This document shows positions 11,615 to 24,014 of a stretch of DNA of 64,000 nt, piece after piece. Location of the stretch: the NCBI GenBank assembly GCA_036346225.1, contig JARFIW010000500.1:4402001-4466000 (forward strand), read 5' to 3'. This DNA comes from Platerodrilus igneus. Lineage: Eukaryota; Arthropoda; Insecta; Coleoptera; Lycidae. A model generated the notes under the pieces. The model was not told where the DNA came from, made no database searches, and worked only from the letters and a program-made list of their open reading frames with translations. The translations under genes and the position numbers were made by a program. Numbering within the stretch: position 1 is the stretch's first letter; every line of letters begins with the position of its first letter.

Positions 11615-13950
11615 TGGACACTCTACCCTCCAACCATGTTCACTGTACTTCGGCATTCAGTTAGGTTTTTTCTGAACACAAAAGCGTGTTTTACGGTTAC
11701 ACCTATTTTATTAAATAAACAGTTATATAACGGATTATAAATTTGCTAGTAGAAACTAAAGATATTGCTGTGTTCTATAAAATAAAAACTAAAGCGGTTT
11801 TGAGGAAAAAATTAATCACTATACCTCGCTTTTACCTACGTAAAACAACACGTTTGTCTAGTCTTTGGTGATCGTTGACCAAGCTGACACATTGATTCCG
11901 AATTATCTATGATTTCAGATCTGTAATAAGTTTTTAATGAAGCAGTTTACTTAAAAAAATTCATATTGTGAATTAGCTTGTAAACTGGAAGCTCATTTTA
12001 AATATTTATGGTTCCGGGTTGGGACCGTGACATTTTATAAACTAAGAAATTGAAATATAAATATAAAATAAAATAAAAAAAAATAAGAATGATAAAATAT
12101 TAATTAGACAAATGTAAAAAGTATAAAAAGTATAAAGAGTTACTTCTGAACTAGCAGACTCACCAGCCCATTTAAACCAAAAGGTGTCTTGTGGCAAAGT
12201 AACTGAAGCTCAATATTTTTAGTTTACAAGAAGGAGCAAATGCTTTCGCATAAAAAGTTTATAAAAGGAAGTGTATAATATTTAATTACTTCAAATGTGT
12301 GTCTTTGTATGTACTCGTTTCGTTATTATTTTATATAAATTAAAGATAGATAGTCTAAAACTTAAAATCAGATAGTTGTCAAAAAGCTGTCGATCGCGAA
12401 CCACACATTTTTGTAATTGTTCAATGCCCGAAAGCCACTGCCTGGTATTAGTATCAAGAACTTGAAAAACGTATATGTAAATCTTAAATATTAAAAAACA
12501 TTTTTGCAAATGTCAAAAAAAATTTTATGGTGATAAAATGTTATTACTGTTTTAACGGCATCTAGAAATGATACGCCAATAACCAAACCAGTCAAGAGGT
12601 CTGAAGTACCTATAGTGCGTTTAACGAACAGATTCAGTAATTAAAATAATAGGATGGGCTTAGTTGCGCAGTACAAACTGAGCATAAGCTTGATTTACAG
12701 CGATCAAACCCTGGTAATCCATGTTACACGTAATTAATTGTAAATAACCTACACAAATGTAATAAGTACAAGAGCAAAAACTACGAAAGACGAGTGAACA
12801 AAAAATAAAGCAAAGACAAACACGAAAAACTAATTGACATTTGTAGGTTAATGTTACAAATTGAAATGTGTGGTTGTGCGAATCCGGCCAACCAATACAA
12901 AATCTTTATTTAAACTTGGCGCTGATTTATGGGCGGAGCATTTACTGAATCTGTTCGTTAAACGCACTATAGGTGTAAGCTCTCATAATAGTAAATATCC
13001 CGAACAACAAAAAATGCGTCATCTCTACAATACTTTTGGTTGACGAATGAATCAGACTTAGCCTTATGGTAAGGATTAAGCTTATGTCAAAAAACGTTCC
13101 CAATTTCTAGGAAAAAATTTTATGTTCTGTGCCCAAGTCAAAGAAGAAATGTATTGAAACGCAAGTAATAAGTAGGTATAAAGAACCTAAGGAGTATTGT
13201 ACTTTAAACTTCTGTATTGATATTTGGGATTTTTAATGAGGAATAACTGCGTTTTATTTAATCTGAACGGTCAAGTGCTTGCTCCTAAAGGCGACAAATC
13301 TATAGATGGTTTTCGGATGATTTTGCTTCTTTACTAAAGGTGTTTGGAAAATCGCGTAACACCTGCAATACCGGATCAAGGCTTTAGAAAAAGTAGCTTA
13401 TTGCCATGGAATGTTAATGCAATGTTTTATGGGAAACTAGTCAGATGAAAATATCATTCTACTTGCACCAATCTCATTTAAAAATTGATAAAAAATTCTA
13501 TTTAATAGTCATGCCGTAGAAAAGAAATAACCGAGTAAAAGTTTTCAATGCTACTGCGTAACTTGCAATGGTCAAATCCTATATACATCTTTGTTTTAAT
13601 GTGGAAAAAATTAAAACATGCTGTTGTTTCTTTCAGAACCATATTTAAGGTTTTGACAATTTAGCAATTGTTTAGCAGGAGAAGTTGGTGCATTAAGCAT
13701 TAGGAAAATTATCGAAAACAGTTCGGATATACAACTATTAGTGGAATCTGAGCTACGTGTAGCCGCACCACACATTGTTTATTCCTCTTGTGCAAACAAA
13801 ATTAATATTAGCGTTGACTTATACTGACTCTCTCCTTTTAAAAAAAAATTACTTTTAGGCGAGATAAAAAATAACATATTGTAAGAAAAAGTAGAAAAAG
13901 AAATAAGTTCTATAATGCATTCTTGATTTGGAACCACCAAAATTATGGCA
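11615..13950 (+). mobile_element. Pogo-like derivative, cluster unit 1 (longest)
   Basis: The unit begins with a block starting GTGGACACTCTACCCTCCAA. It then has an AT-rich 5' part and a helix-turn-helix region (about 12,530-12,650). A block whose plus frame reads KYPEQQKM follows (about 12,990-13,025), then a C-terminal transposase block (about 13,300-13,440) in which FRKSSLLPWNVNA resembles the pogo GFR..GL.PWNPDA motif. The tail at 13,650-13,940 also ends the cluster at 19,020-19,280. The central DDE domain is missing and frames are full of stops, so this is a non-autonomous derivative. Confidence 0.65.
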
Positions 13951-14280
13951 CAATTTACTTCAGTCGATGCATGGATGTAAAAGCGGCCGAATACCAAGTT
14001 TTCATCGTCAACCTAACCTTAGAACCGTTTTGAATTATGCTTCAAAATTTCGTGGTAAAATAACCTAGTAGGAGTGTCGTAAAAGAAACTGTAACGCGTT
14101 CGCGTTACTTCAGATAGAAACCAGATAAAAAAATGAAAAAAATACAAATGTAGCCTGTATGTTATGGTTTCACGAAGAGTAGTGATAATTAAGCATGGCA
14201 TTTTAATAGTTCTTAGTTTCTGTACAGTGAATTTAGGCAAGCTTAAACCGCGAAATGAAAAATTAAAGCACAATTGACGT
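13951..14280. other. Junction between cluster units
   Basis: AT-rich spacer without a recognised gene. From about 14,280 the sequence again matches the 5' part of unit 1. Confidence 0.35.
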
Positions 14281-15475
14281 AGAAATTGATCACTGTTGGT
14301 ACTTTGCTTTTCCCTAAGTAAAAAACAACACATTTTTCTAGTTTTTGTTGATCGTTAGCTGGCAGTGTTCCTAAGGCTGAAGCATTTATTGCGAATTATC
14401 TATGATTACAGATCTGTAATAAGTTTTCAATGTTCTAATAGCTAGAATCATCTTCTTTAACAGTCCGAATGAAGCTTTTTATTTATGAAAATTCATGTAG
14501 TGAATTAGTTTGAAAACTAGCAGCGCATTCCTTTTAGTTTACAGGAAGAAGCAGTGCTATTACAATAAATTTCTAAAAGTGTATAATATTTAATTACTTC
14601 AAAGTGTGTTTTTATATGTGATTGATTTTGTTATTGTTTTATATAAGTTAAAGGTAGATATTCTAAAAGTTAAAAGCAAATATTAGTTGCAAAGGTGTCG
14701 ATTTTGAAGCATACATAGTCGTAATTGTTCAATGCTTGTGAGTCACTGCCAAGTATCAGTATCAAAGTACTTATATCCGTTAAACTTAAATTTTAAGAGA
14801 CTTTTGCAAATTCCAAAAACATTTTTATATGAGAAAAAGGTTATTACTGCTTTAACGGCATCTAAAAATGATATGCTAATAACCACAGCAGCCAAGAGGT
14901 CTGAAGTACCAAGGTCTACGCTCCCGTGGTAGTAAATATCCTGAATAACAAAAATTAATGAGTCCTCTCTACGTTGCTTTTGGTTGAGGAATGAATGACA
15001 CTTATGGAAAGAATTAAGCTTATGGCAATTTCTTGAAAAAAAATTAATATTATTGTGAACAAAAATTGGTCATGAAATGAAATAAAGACCTAAGACATCA
15101 AATAAGATTGAAACGTAAACGGTTTATCGGTTTTATGAAACCTGATACAAGTCAAAGAAGAAGCGTATTGAAACGCAAAAAAGACGTTAGTTAGTTTAAA
15201 GGACTTGAAGAATATTGTACTTTAAACTTCCCTATTGATATTTGGGATTATTTGAATAGTATTTTTTATGCGGAAGGAACCATGTTTTATGTAATTCAGC
15301 TCACGTTCTGCACCTAAAGATGGCAAATGTATATATGGTCTTCGGATGATTTTGCTTCTTTACTTAAGGGTGTTTGGAAGATCGCTTAACATCTACAAAA
15401 CCGGGTAGTGACTTTAGGAAAAGGGGCTTACTGCTATGACCTGCTAGTGCAATGTTATATGGGAAACCCTGCAAA
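14280..15475 (+). mobile_element. Pogo-like derivative, cluster unit 2 (truncated)
   Basis: The plus frame at about 14,845-14,930 reads through ALTASKNDMLITTAAKRSEV and PRSTL, the clearest helix-turn-helix in the cluster and typical of pogo N-termini. The KYPEQQ-like block is degraded (about 14,935-14,990). The C-terminal SDDF.SLL block lies at about 15,345-15,470. At 15,475 the copy stops within that block and is joined directly to the ACATGTTCACTGTACTTCGG block of the next unit, so its tail is lost. Confidence 0.65.
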
Positions 15476-17125
15476 CATGTTCACTGTACTTCGGCATACA
15501 GTTAACGTTTTTTCTGAACACAAAAACGTGTTTTACGGTTACACCTATTTTATTAAATAAACAGGTATATAACGGATTATAAATTTACTAATAAAAATTG
15601 AAGATAATACTGTATTCTATAAAATAAAAACTAAAGCACAATTGAGGGAAAAACTGATCACTATATTTCGCTTTTCCCTACGTAAAAACAACACGTTTGT
15701 CTAGTCTTTAGTAATCGTTGACTAGCTGACACACTGATTCCGAATTATCTATGACTACAGATCTGTAATAAGTTTTTAATGTTGTAATAGCTAGAAACAC
15801 CTTCTTTGACAGTACAAATAAAGCAGTTTATTTAAAAAAAATCTATATAGTGAATTAGCTTGCAAACTGGAAGCTCATTATTTTTAGTCAAAAGCTTTCG
15901 CATAAAAAGTTTATAAAAGTAAGTGTATGATATTTAATTACTTCAAATAATAGTCGTTAAGAAGGTGTCAATGTCGAAGCACACATTTTTGTAATTGTCC
16001 AACGCTCGAGCCACTGAAGTAAATATTCCGAACAACAAAAAATGAGTCACCTCTACAATACTTTTGGTTGAGGAATGAATGAGACTTAGACTTATAGAAA
16101 GGATTAAGCTTATGGCAAAAAAACGTTCCCAATTTCTAAGAAAAAATTTTATGTTCTGTGCCCAAGTCAAAGAAGAAATGTATTGAAACGCAAATAACAA
16201 GTGGGTTTAAAGAACTTTAGGAGTATTGTACTTTAAACTTCCGTATTGATATTTGGGATTTTTAATGAGGAATAAACCACGTTTTATTTAATCTGAAGTA
16301 TCAAGGTATACGTTCTCGTGGTAGTAAATATCCTGAACAACAAAAAATGAGTCCTCTCTGCGATACTTTTGGTTGAGGAATGAATGAAACCTAAGGAAAG
16401 GATTAAGCTTATGGCAAGAAACGTTCCCAATTTCTAGAAAAAATTTGATATTATGTGTCCAAAAATTGGTCATGAAATGAAATAAGAATCTAAAACATCA
16501 AATAAGATTGGAACGTACGTGGTTTATCCGTTTTATGAAACCTGATACAAGTCAAGGAAGAAACGTATTGAAGCGCAAACAAGACGTTAGTTCAAAGGAG
16601 TTATAGAATATTGTACTTGAAACTTCCCTATTGATATTTGGGGATAATTTCAATAGCATTTTTTATGCGGAAGGAACCATGTTTTATGTAATTCAGCTCA
16701 CGTTCTGCACCTAAAGATGACAAATATATATATGGTCTTCGGATGATTTTGCTTCTTTACTAAAGGGTGTTTGGAAGATCGCTTAACATCTACAAAACCG
16801 GGTAGTGACTTTAGGAAAAGGGGCTTACTGCTATGACCTGCTAGTGCAATGTTATATGGGAAACCAGTTAGATGAAAATATCGTTCTACTTGCAACAATC
16901 TGATTTAAAAAAAGATGAAAACTATTGTTAACAATCATACCATAGAATTTTCAAAAAAACCATTGCCGAGGAAAACTTTACAATGCTTATCTGTAACTTG
17001 TAACAGTCAAATACTATATATACATCTTTGTATTAACGTGGAAGAAAATTAAAACAGGTTGTTTTTCCTCCAAGGTAAAATTTAAAATTTTGACCATGAA
17101 TTAGTTGTTTAAGAAGAAAGGTATG
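15476..17125 (+). mobile_element. Pogo-like derivative, cluster unit 3 (rearranged)
   Basis: This unit starts with the ACATGTTCACTGTACTTCGG block. Two successive copies of the KYPEQQKM-type block follow (about 16,015-16,290 and 16,300-16,470), so the middle of the unit is itself duplicated. The C-terminal block SDDFASLLKGVWK is at about 16,735-16,780. The end runs straight into the GTGGACACTCTACCC block of unit 4. The helix-turn-helix part is missing. Confidence 0.6.
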
Positions 17126-19285
17126 TGGACACTCTACCCTCCAAACATGTTCACTGTACTTCGGCATACAGTTAACGTTTTTTCTGAACACAAAAACGTG
17201 TTTTACGGTTACACCTATTTTATTAAATAAACAGGTATATAACGGATTATAAATTTACTAATAAAAATTGGAGATAATACTGTATTCTATAAAATAAAAA
17301 CTAAAGCACAATTGAGGGAAAAACTGATCACTATATCTCGCTTTTCCCTACGTATAAACAACACGTTTGTCTAGTCTTTGGTGATCGTTGACCAGCTGAC
17401 ACATCGATTCCGAATTATCTATGATTACAGATCTGTTATAATTTTTAATGTTGTAATAACTAGAAACACCTTCTTTGACAGTACAAATGAAGCGGTTTAT
17501 TTAAAAAAATCCATATTGTGAATTATCTTGCAAACTGGAAGCTCATTATTTTTAGTTTACAGGTAGGAGCAAATGCTTTCGCATAAGAAGTTTATAAAAA
17601 AAAGTGTACGATATTTAATTACTTCAAATATGTGTCTATGTATGTGACTTATTTTGTTATTATTTTATATAAATTAAAGATAGATAGTTTAAAACTTTAA
17701 ATCAAATAGTTGTTAAAAAGCTGTCGATTGCGAAGCACACATTTTTGTAATTGTCCAATGCCCGAAAGCCACTGCCAGGTATTAGTATCAAGTACTTGAA
17801 AAACGTTTATGTAAATCTTAAATATTAAAAAACTTTTTTGCAAATGCCAAAAAAAATTTATGGTGATAAAATGTTATTACTGCTTTAACGGCATCTAGAA
17901 ATGATATGCCGCCAAAAACCAAACCAGTCAAGAGGTCTGAAGTACCCAGGTGTACGCTCGCATGATAGTAAATATCCTGAACAACAAAAAATGAGTCCTC
18001 TCTAAATACTTTTGCTTGACAAATGAATCAGACTTAGACTTATGGCAAAGATTAAGCTTATGGCAAAAAACATTCCAAATTTCTAGGAAGAAATTTTATG
18101 TTCTGTGCCCAAGTCAAAGAAGAAATGTTTTGAAACGCAAATAACAAGTTGGTTTAAAGGACTTAAGGAATATTGTACTTTAAACTTCCGTATTGATATT
18201 TTGGATTTTTAATGAGGAATAAACCATGCTTTATTTAATCTGAAGTACCAAGGTCTACGTTCTCGTGGTAGTAAATATCTTGAACAACAAAAAATGACTT
18301 CTCTCTACAAACCTTTTGATTGAGGAATGAATGACATCTATGGAAAGGATTAAGCTTATGGCAAGAAACGTTCCCAATTTCTAGAAAATGTTTGATATTA
18401 TGTGCCCAAAAATTGGTCATGAAATGAAATAAGAACCTAAGACATTAAATAAGATTGGAACGTAAAATATTTATGGATTTTATGAAACCTGATACAAGTC
18501 AAAAAAGAAACATATTAAAATACAAAGTTCAAAGGACTTGAAAAATATTGTACTATGAACTTCCCTATTGATATTTGGGATTATTTGAATAGCATTTTTT
18601 ATGCGGAAGGGACCATGTTTTATGTAATTCAGCTCAGGTTCTGAATCTAAACATGGCAAATGTATATATATGGTCTTGGGATGATTTTGCTTCTTTACTT
18701 AAGGGTGTTTGGAAGATCTACAATACCGGGTAGTGGCTTTAGAAAAAGTGGATTATTGCCATGGAATGCTAGTTCGATGTTATATGGGAGACCAGTTAGA
18801 TGGAAATATCGTTCTACTTTCAACAATCTAATATAAAAAAGATGAAAAACTATCGTTAACAGTCATACCATAGAATTTTCAAAAAAATGATTGCCGAGGA
18901 AAACTTTGCAATGCTTCTCTGTAACCTGTAATGGTCAAATCCTATATATACATTTTTGTATTAATGTGGAAAAATATTAAAACAAGCTGTTTTTCCTCTG
19001 AAGTAAAATTACAAATTTTGACAATGAATCAGTTGTTTAAGAAGAACGGCATGTGCATTATACATTAGGAAAAACTATGAAGAATAGTTCAGACATACAA
19101 ATATTAGTGTAAGTTGAGATATTTGTAGCTACACCAAATATTTGTAACCGAAATTAATATTAGCATTAACTTATTCTAGTACCCATCCCTTTCACAAAAG
19201 TTGCTTTCAGGCGAGATCAAAAAGAATATATTGCAGAAACAAATAATTTTTATAATTGCATTCTAGATTTGTAAACCATATAATA
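17126..19285 (+). mobile_element. Pogo-like derivative, cluster unit 4
   Basis: The block order is the same as in unit 3, but with the helix-turn-helix region retained (about 17,870-17,950). Two KYPEQQ-type blocks again appear (about 17,960-18,230 and 18,240-18,420). The C-terminal block is at about 18,670-18,795 and the tail at 19,020-19,280 matches that of unit 1. Units 3 and 4 share the doubled middle block, so they probably arose by duplication from one ancestor. There is no intact reading frame. Confidence 0.6.
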
Positions 19286-19581
19286 TTAAGAAGAAATCTG
19301 AAAAGATAAAAAAGAGAAAAAGGGAAAGTTGAAACGGAAATTAACTCAAAAGAAGCCAGAAAAATAAAACGACTTGAAATACCGAATAAACGAAAAGGTT
19401 GAAAATTCAGACGCTTAAAAATCTTCCTATGTAGAACCGGGTGATTTGTCGAACTCCGAAGAAGTTAATGTAATATGAGAAAACATAAAACAAATAATGA
19501 CCGACCTTAGAAAATTAAATCACGGCAGTTTCGTTTTGATCCCTGTAGTGAATGATAAAAATACACTACAATGATTAACTA
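19286..19581. other. Spacer before the pogo element
   Basis: AT-rich and purine-rich spacer with no recognised gene. It ends at the TA duplication of the next element. Confidence 0.4.
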
Positions 19582-19795
19582 CAGTCGACTCTCGTTAATT
19601 CAAACCTGCGATAATTCGAACCTCTCTATAATTCAAAGTTATCGCGAGTTCCCTACAAAATCTCTTTATATTTCGAACTAGATCAATACATTTTTATGAA
19701 CTTGGTAATTCGAACGAAAAAATCTGCTATATACTAACAAAACGACGCGTTAATTCGAACTCATCGGCGTCCAACACTCGACAATTCGAAGTTGC
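19582..19795 (+). repeat. Pogo left terminal repeat plus subterminal motifs
   Basis: TAATTCGAA-like motifs begin near 19,595, 19,611, 19,628, 19,668, 19,704, 19,749 and 19,780. Repeated short subterminal motifs usually serve as transposase binding sites in this superfamily. That role is inferred here. Confidence 0.8.
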
Positions 19796-19932
19796 AACGA
19801 GTATCAACGAGCTTTTGTTCTTGTTCTGATTAGTTTGACTATTTGACACACACTTCTTTTGTTTAGTTATCATTCAGTTATGTACTGTTACTTTTCGTTG
19901 GTACATATACAGATTAAAATTTTCTGTTAGTC

Positions 19933-21423
19933 ATGAGCCCTAGAAAGTATAAATGTTTAACGATTGCTGAAAAGAAGAAGTTAATCGAAAAAGTAGAGAA
20001 AGGTGAGAAGAAGAGTGATATTGCAAAAGAATTTAAGATTCCTCTGAGTACTCTCTCAACCATAATAAAGCACAAGGAGAAAATTAATGCTGCTCAAACT
20101 GCTGGAGTACGGAAAAGAACTACTAAAGGTGAATTTCCTCGTCTGGAAGAAAGCCTGGTCATTTGGCTAAGACAGTGTAGAGGACAAAAGTGTCTATTAG
20201 CGGAAACTTGTTGAAAGAAAAAGCAAAAGAGTTCGCGTCTATTCTAAGCATCAAAAACTTTGCGGCAAGTGAAGGGTGGCTTACAAATTTCAAAAAGAGA
20301 AATGGAGTTGTGTTTAAAAAAGTTTGTGGGGAAAGTGGAAGTGTTGATAATGTAGTTTGCTTAGATTGGCACGATAAATTGAAGACCTTGATTGAAAACT
20401 ATGATGCCCGAAACATTTTTAATACTGATGAAACTGGCCTATTTTTCAAATGTTTACCGGACAAGACGCTTACCTTTAAAGATGAAAAATGTCATGGGGG
20501 AAAACATAGTAAAGAGAGGTTGACAGTTTTACTTGCAGTAAATATGGACGGATCGGAAAAACTTAAACCCTTACTGATAGGAAAAGCAATGAAACCGCGA
20601 TGTTTCAGAGGAGTGAAATCGTTTCCTACTGATTATCGTGCTAACAAAAAAGCTTGGATGACGACAGAATTTTTTAACAATTGGCTTTTAACAGTTAATG
20701 GGGACATGAAACGACAAAAGCGGAAAATTTTACTATTTTTAGACAATTGCACTGTCCACAACAGTCCTCCTACATTGTCCAACGTGAAACTCTACTTCTT
20801 TCCGCCAAATACAACTTCTAAATTGCAACCATTGGACCAAGGGATCATCCATAATTTTAAGACGTTCTATCGCAAAGAAATTGTTAAGCTCGTTTTAGAA
20901 TCTCTCGACAAGCAGACTGCAAATATCACGGTTCTGACAGCTATTTTACTGATTGACAAGGCATGGAGAGCTGTAACACCCCTAACGATTCTCAACTGCT
21001 TCAAAAAATCCGGTTTCTCAAAAGAAGATCAGGAAAATCTTCCAATACTTATGGATGATGAAGAACCAGCAATAGAACCATTAGTTGACATCAGCGGTGT
21101 GAGTTTTTCTGACTTTGTTCAAGTGGATGAAGATGTTGCTGTCTCAGGTTCACTAACCGATGGCGAAATTTTATCTGCGACAGATACGAATGCAAAAAGT
21201 AACGATGAAAATGAGGACGATACATCAGAACCTTTGGCAGAGGTGTCAGTTAAGGAAGCAAGATCCTCATTCGATACCTTACAAACCTTCTGTCTACAAA
21301 ACGAAAGTGATGAAAAACATTTCAGGCACTTTTCTCTTAAAAAAAATTATTGAGCAGTCTGAGCAGCAGCAACGTGCTTTGAAGCAAACCAGTATAACAA
21401 AGTTCTTTCGAAAGACTAATTAA
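19933..21423 (+). pseudogene. Pogo transposase (CENP-B-like) with two frameshifts
   Basis: The N-terminal 85 or so residues form a CENP-B/psq-type helix-turn-helix (DIAKEFKIPLSTLSTIIK). A second DNA-binding half follows, with GNLLKEKAKEFA and FAASEGWLTNFKKRN. The DDE domain shows NTDETGLF, LFLDNCTVH and LQPLDQG. With the second frame counted from 20,190, the three Asp are residues 80, 185 and 216, giving DD30D. The protein ends ITKFFRKTN at 21,423. Frame 1 runs to about 20,190, another frame from there to about 21,345, then frame 1 again. Both shifts fall in or beside A runs (CAAAAG; eight A near 21,339-21,346). About 495 codons is a normal length. Sequencing error rather than true decay is possible. 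Confidence 0.93.
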
Positions 21424-21523
21424 TTCACATTATGAATACATGTACATATGTACACGAATGTACCTCTAAACTTTTGTCATTGTTATAGAATAGCAGTTAA
21501 TAAATAATAATTGATCAACACTT

Positions 21524-21643
21524 AATAATTCGAAGTTTTATTTATTTTCTCTCACAAATTTCGAACCATTTGATATTTCAAACACTCGATAATTCGTAAT
21601 ATTTTAAAAGTCCCTCGAGTTTCGAATTAACGAGAGTCGACTG
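21524..21643 (-). repeat. Pogo right terminal repeat plus subterminal motifs
   Basis: Motifs of the TAATTCGAA type occur near 21,524, 21,557, 21,573, 21,588 and 21,619. The last is part of the terminal inverted repeat that pairs with 19,582-19,605. Confidence 0.8.
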
Positions 21644-21645
21644 TA

Positions 21646-22545
21646 TATGTGTATTATTGTCAATAACTATTGGTATTATTGTACACAATTGTATTGATAC
21701 GGCAAAAAGGATATAGCAAATGAAAATTTATCATTTGTTAAGTTCAAACAAAGGTTGATATTATTGTTCACACCAAACGTAGTCGCTGCTGGGAAAAATA
21801 AGGTATGTTTAAAATACCGTTAAAGTTGATTAAATAACAAATATTTTATATTCGTGTCTTAACCGTATAATTATGCAAGAAGTATTTGTCCACGTCCCAA
21901 AACTAAGGTTTTTTGATTATGTACAGTTTTCATATATATTCTTCTTCAAAGTATAGATGATTTCTTAAGAATAAAATATTTTGGTAAGCTGAAGCGTTTC
22001 TGATCTTGATAATAATAATTAATCAGTTTATGTAAAAGGTTTAGGCACCACTAATGACAGGTATTTGTAAATCTCAAATTTTCACTTATTTAGTTTGGGA
22101 GAATACAATCGGTTTTGCATGAAAAAACAGTTGGATTTACTCTGTTTTTTGACAATACTTTGCTAGTTAATAAAATATGTATTTATTGTAGCTTTTAATG
22201 TGTAAAACACCTTATTTAAAATGTTAGTGGCTTGTCATTATCAATACAGTTTGTAAGGAATAGACTACATATTTAACTCTAGAATGTGCAAATTAATTTA
22301 AGCCCTTTCTATTTCTATAAGTAGTTTGTTTTTAAATATGCAATACGAAAAGAACCTAATTTAATTTTACAAATTTCAGTGAGAAAAAGTGCTTGAAAAA
22401 TAACTTTCTTCATATTTTTATAAACGACGTCAAAATATAACACTAAGAATTTTGGACCTTAAAGAGCGGTTTATTACTTGGCAAATTAATTAAATTTAAA
22501 AAGGAAATAGGTACAACCGTTATAAACGTTAACTAAGAAACTTAC
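21646..22545. other. AT-rich stretch, possibly first intron of the host gene
   Basis: No coding sequence or repeat was recognised. If the exon at 22,546-22,720 is real, this is the start of its intron on the minus strand, and the pogo element would lie within that intron. Confidence 0.4.
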
Positions 22546-22720
22546 CTTCTCTTCCTTGAGGCATTACAACCCGGAAGGCGCTGCTACTAACCGGCGGCGG
22601 CGGACTGGACGTAGGTGTTATATCGACATTTACAGGACTTACTGAAGATTCCCGGAGTTTTACACCACCACTACTATAATCTAAAGGCATTATAGGATGT
22701 GCACTTAGTTCCAAAGTCAT
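22546..22720 (-). CDS. Probable first coding exon of a host gene
   Basis: An ATG at 22,720-22,718 (minus) opens a frame of 58 codons plus one base that runs into a strong splice donor, AAG|GTAAGT, at 22,545-22,540. The peptide starts MTLELSAHPIMPLDYS and has a Ser/Pro-rich patch (TSSPPPPVSSS) and then AFRVVMPQGREG. It has no transposon motif, and its base use is richer in C and G than its surroundings. The Ser/Pro-rich composition would suit the unstructured N-terminus of a regulatory protein, but I do not recognise the family. Downstream exons would lie at lower coordinates, and none were recognised in the window. An in-frame GTG lies two codons upstream of the ATG; I chose the ATG. Confidence 0.55.
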
Positions 22721-23260
22721 TTTCACCGATTACTTCGATAATTATTTCATACAAATTGTCAACAATTTTCCTAATTATTTTATTATCACTTTATGCCTTC
22801 TAAGCTTTAAAAAAAAGTTTACATGATCCACGCGTGAATTAATTGAATACTCATTAAATCCTAAAATTGTGAAAAAAACCTTAAATCACTACGTGTACAC
22901 AGAAAATTTTTTACGTTAACGAAAAGTATTCAAACTAAGATAGCGAAAAATGTTTTCTGATAAGCACGAAGTGCGTGTTTGTTTTATTTCTGAAATTTTC
23001 TAATACTATAACGCGTGTAAGCTCAAATTCAACCGACAGGCTACTGTTAGATGAACAAACGTTTGGGAAAGCGTCTGTTAAGTTTCCGCTCGTTCCGCCT
23101 GTACATTCAATTTTGGACTGTATGATGTTTCGTTGTATGGAAAAGGGGCGGTCGCAATAAACCCCAACTCCTCCTTCCTATACGAAAGCACTGATATAAT
23201 CCACGTTATAGAATGTGAGTACAATTTATAGCTAGGATTTGAGATTCGATAATTATACGG
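22721..23260 (-). promoter_or_regulatory. Possible 5' UTR and promoter of the host gene
   Basis: Directly upstream of the candidate first exon on the minus strand, this stretch holds a locally GC-richer core (about 23,060-23,165) with a GGGGCGG box near 23,146 and CGCTCGTTCCGCCTG near 23,086. The rest is AT-rich, as expected of a leader. No transcription start can be placed. Confidence 0.3.
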
Positions 23261-24014
23261 CATTATCGGCCGAAATAAAAAGGAAATTTAAATTATGCAA
23301 TATTTAATAAAGCTTATCGGATTTTCGCATAAAATATGGAATTAGTTTTTATAACTGAGGCTATCTTTCTGAAGCTTTTTGGTGTTAAAAAAATGTTTAG
23401 AATGTCAACACTTAAATGCTTATTTACCTATACTAATTTTTTTCAATAACTGAAAAATTAAATTGTTTTGATTCGTATTCTACTAAACACTTACCAAGCT
23501 CACGGATCAGATTGAACTTTGATTAACCATCATGTTTTCAGTTTCCTATTGTTGCCTAAGCTTTTGGTAGGGGTACAGTGTCGATGGTTGGCGTAAATCA
23601 GTTCCACGCCTATTTTATGAAGGTTTAATGTAGTTTTACTTTACACTGAAAAATGTGTTAATAAAATCAATTCTAGAAGTTTGCGCAGTCTTTAAAACTT
23701 TGATTTAGGATTCAGAAAAGAACTTTTCGAACGATTTACATAGGATGACTTGAACGTTTTCGTTTACTTGTAATTTTTAATGTTACAAGTACTTAGAGAA
23801 GATAGTCTAAATATGGGCTATCATTTTAATTTTAAAGCTTTTCCTTTTAAATAATGAAGAATGAGCACTGTTTGGTTTCTATTCATTTTCTAACATTTGA
23901 AATTTGATGTTTAATAATTTAATGAAGTAAAGCTAAAAACTTTAAACTTTTAATAGTGGTCCAAATATGGACATCGGTAGAAGTTTATTTATTTTTTAAT
24001 ATTGTTTTACGCAA
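23261..24014. other. Unassigned AT-rich flank
   Basis: I see no gene. It ends at the outer edge of the errantivirus LTR. Confidence 0.4.

Larger units (their letters stand above)
19582..21643 (+). mobile_element. Pogo-type DNA transposon, nearly complete
   Basis: The left end CAGTCGACTCTCGTTAATTC is repeated in reverse complement at the right end and is flanked on both sides by TA (19,580-19,581 and 21,644-21,645). The length of 2,062 bp fits an autonomous pogo/Tigger element. Inside both ends lie several copies of a TAATTCGAA-like motif: about seven on the left (19,595-19,791) and five on the right (21,524-21,632). The gene inside has two single-base shifts. This is the least decayed transposon in the window. 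Confidence 0.95.

Noticed and set aside
22975..23263. Two overlapping frames of 61 codons on opposite strands
   Set aside because: Both are in the putative promoter region and carry no known motif. The GC-richer composition explains their openness.
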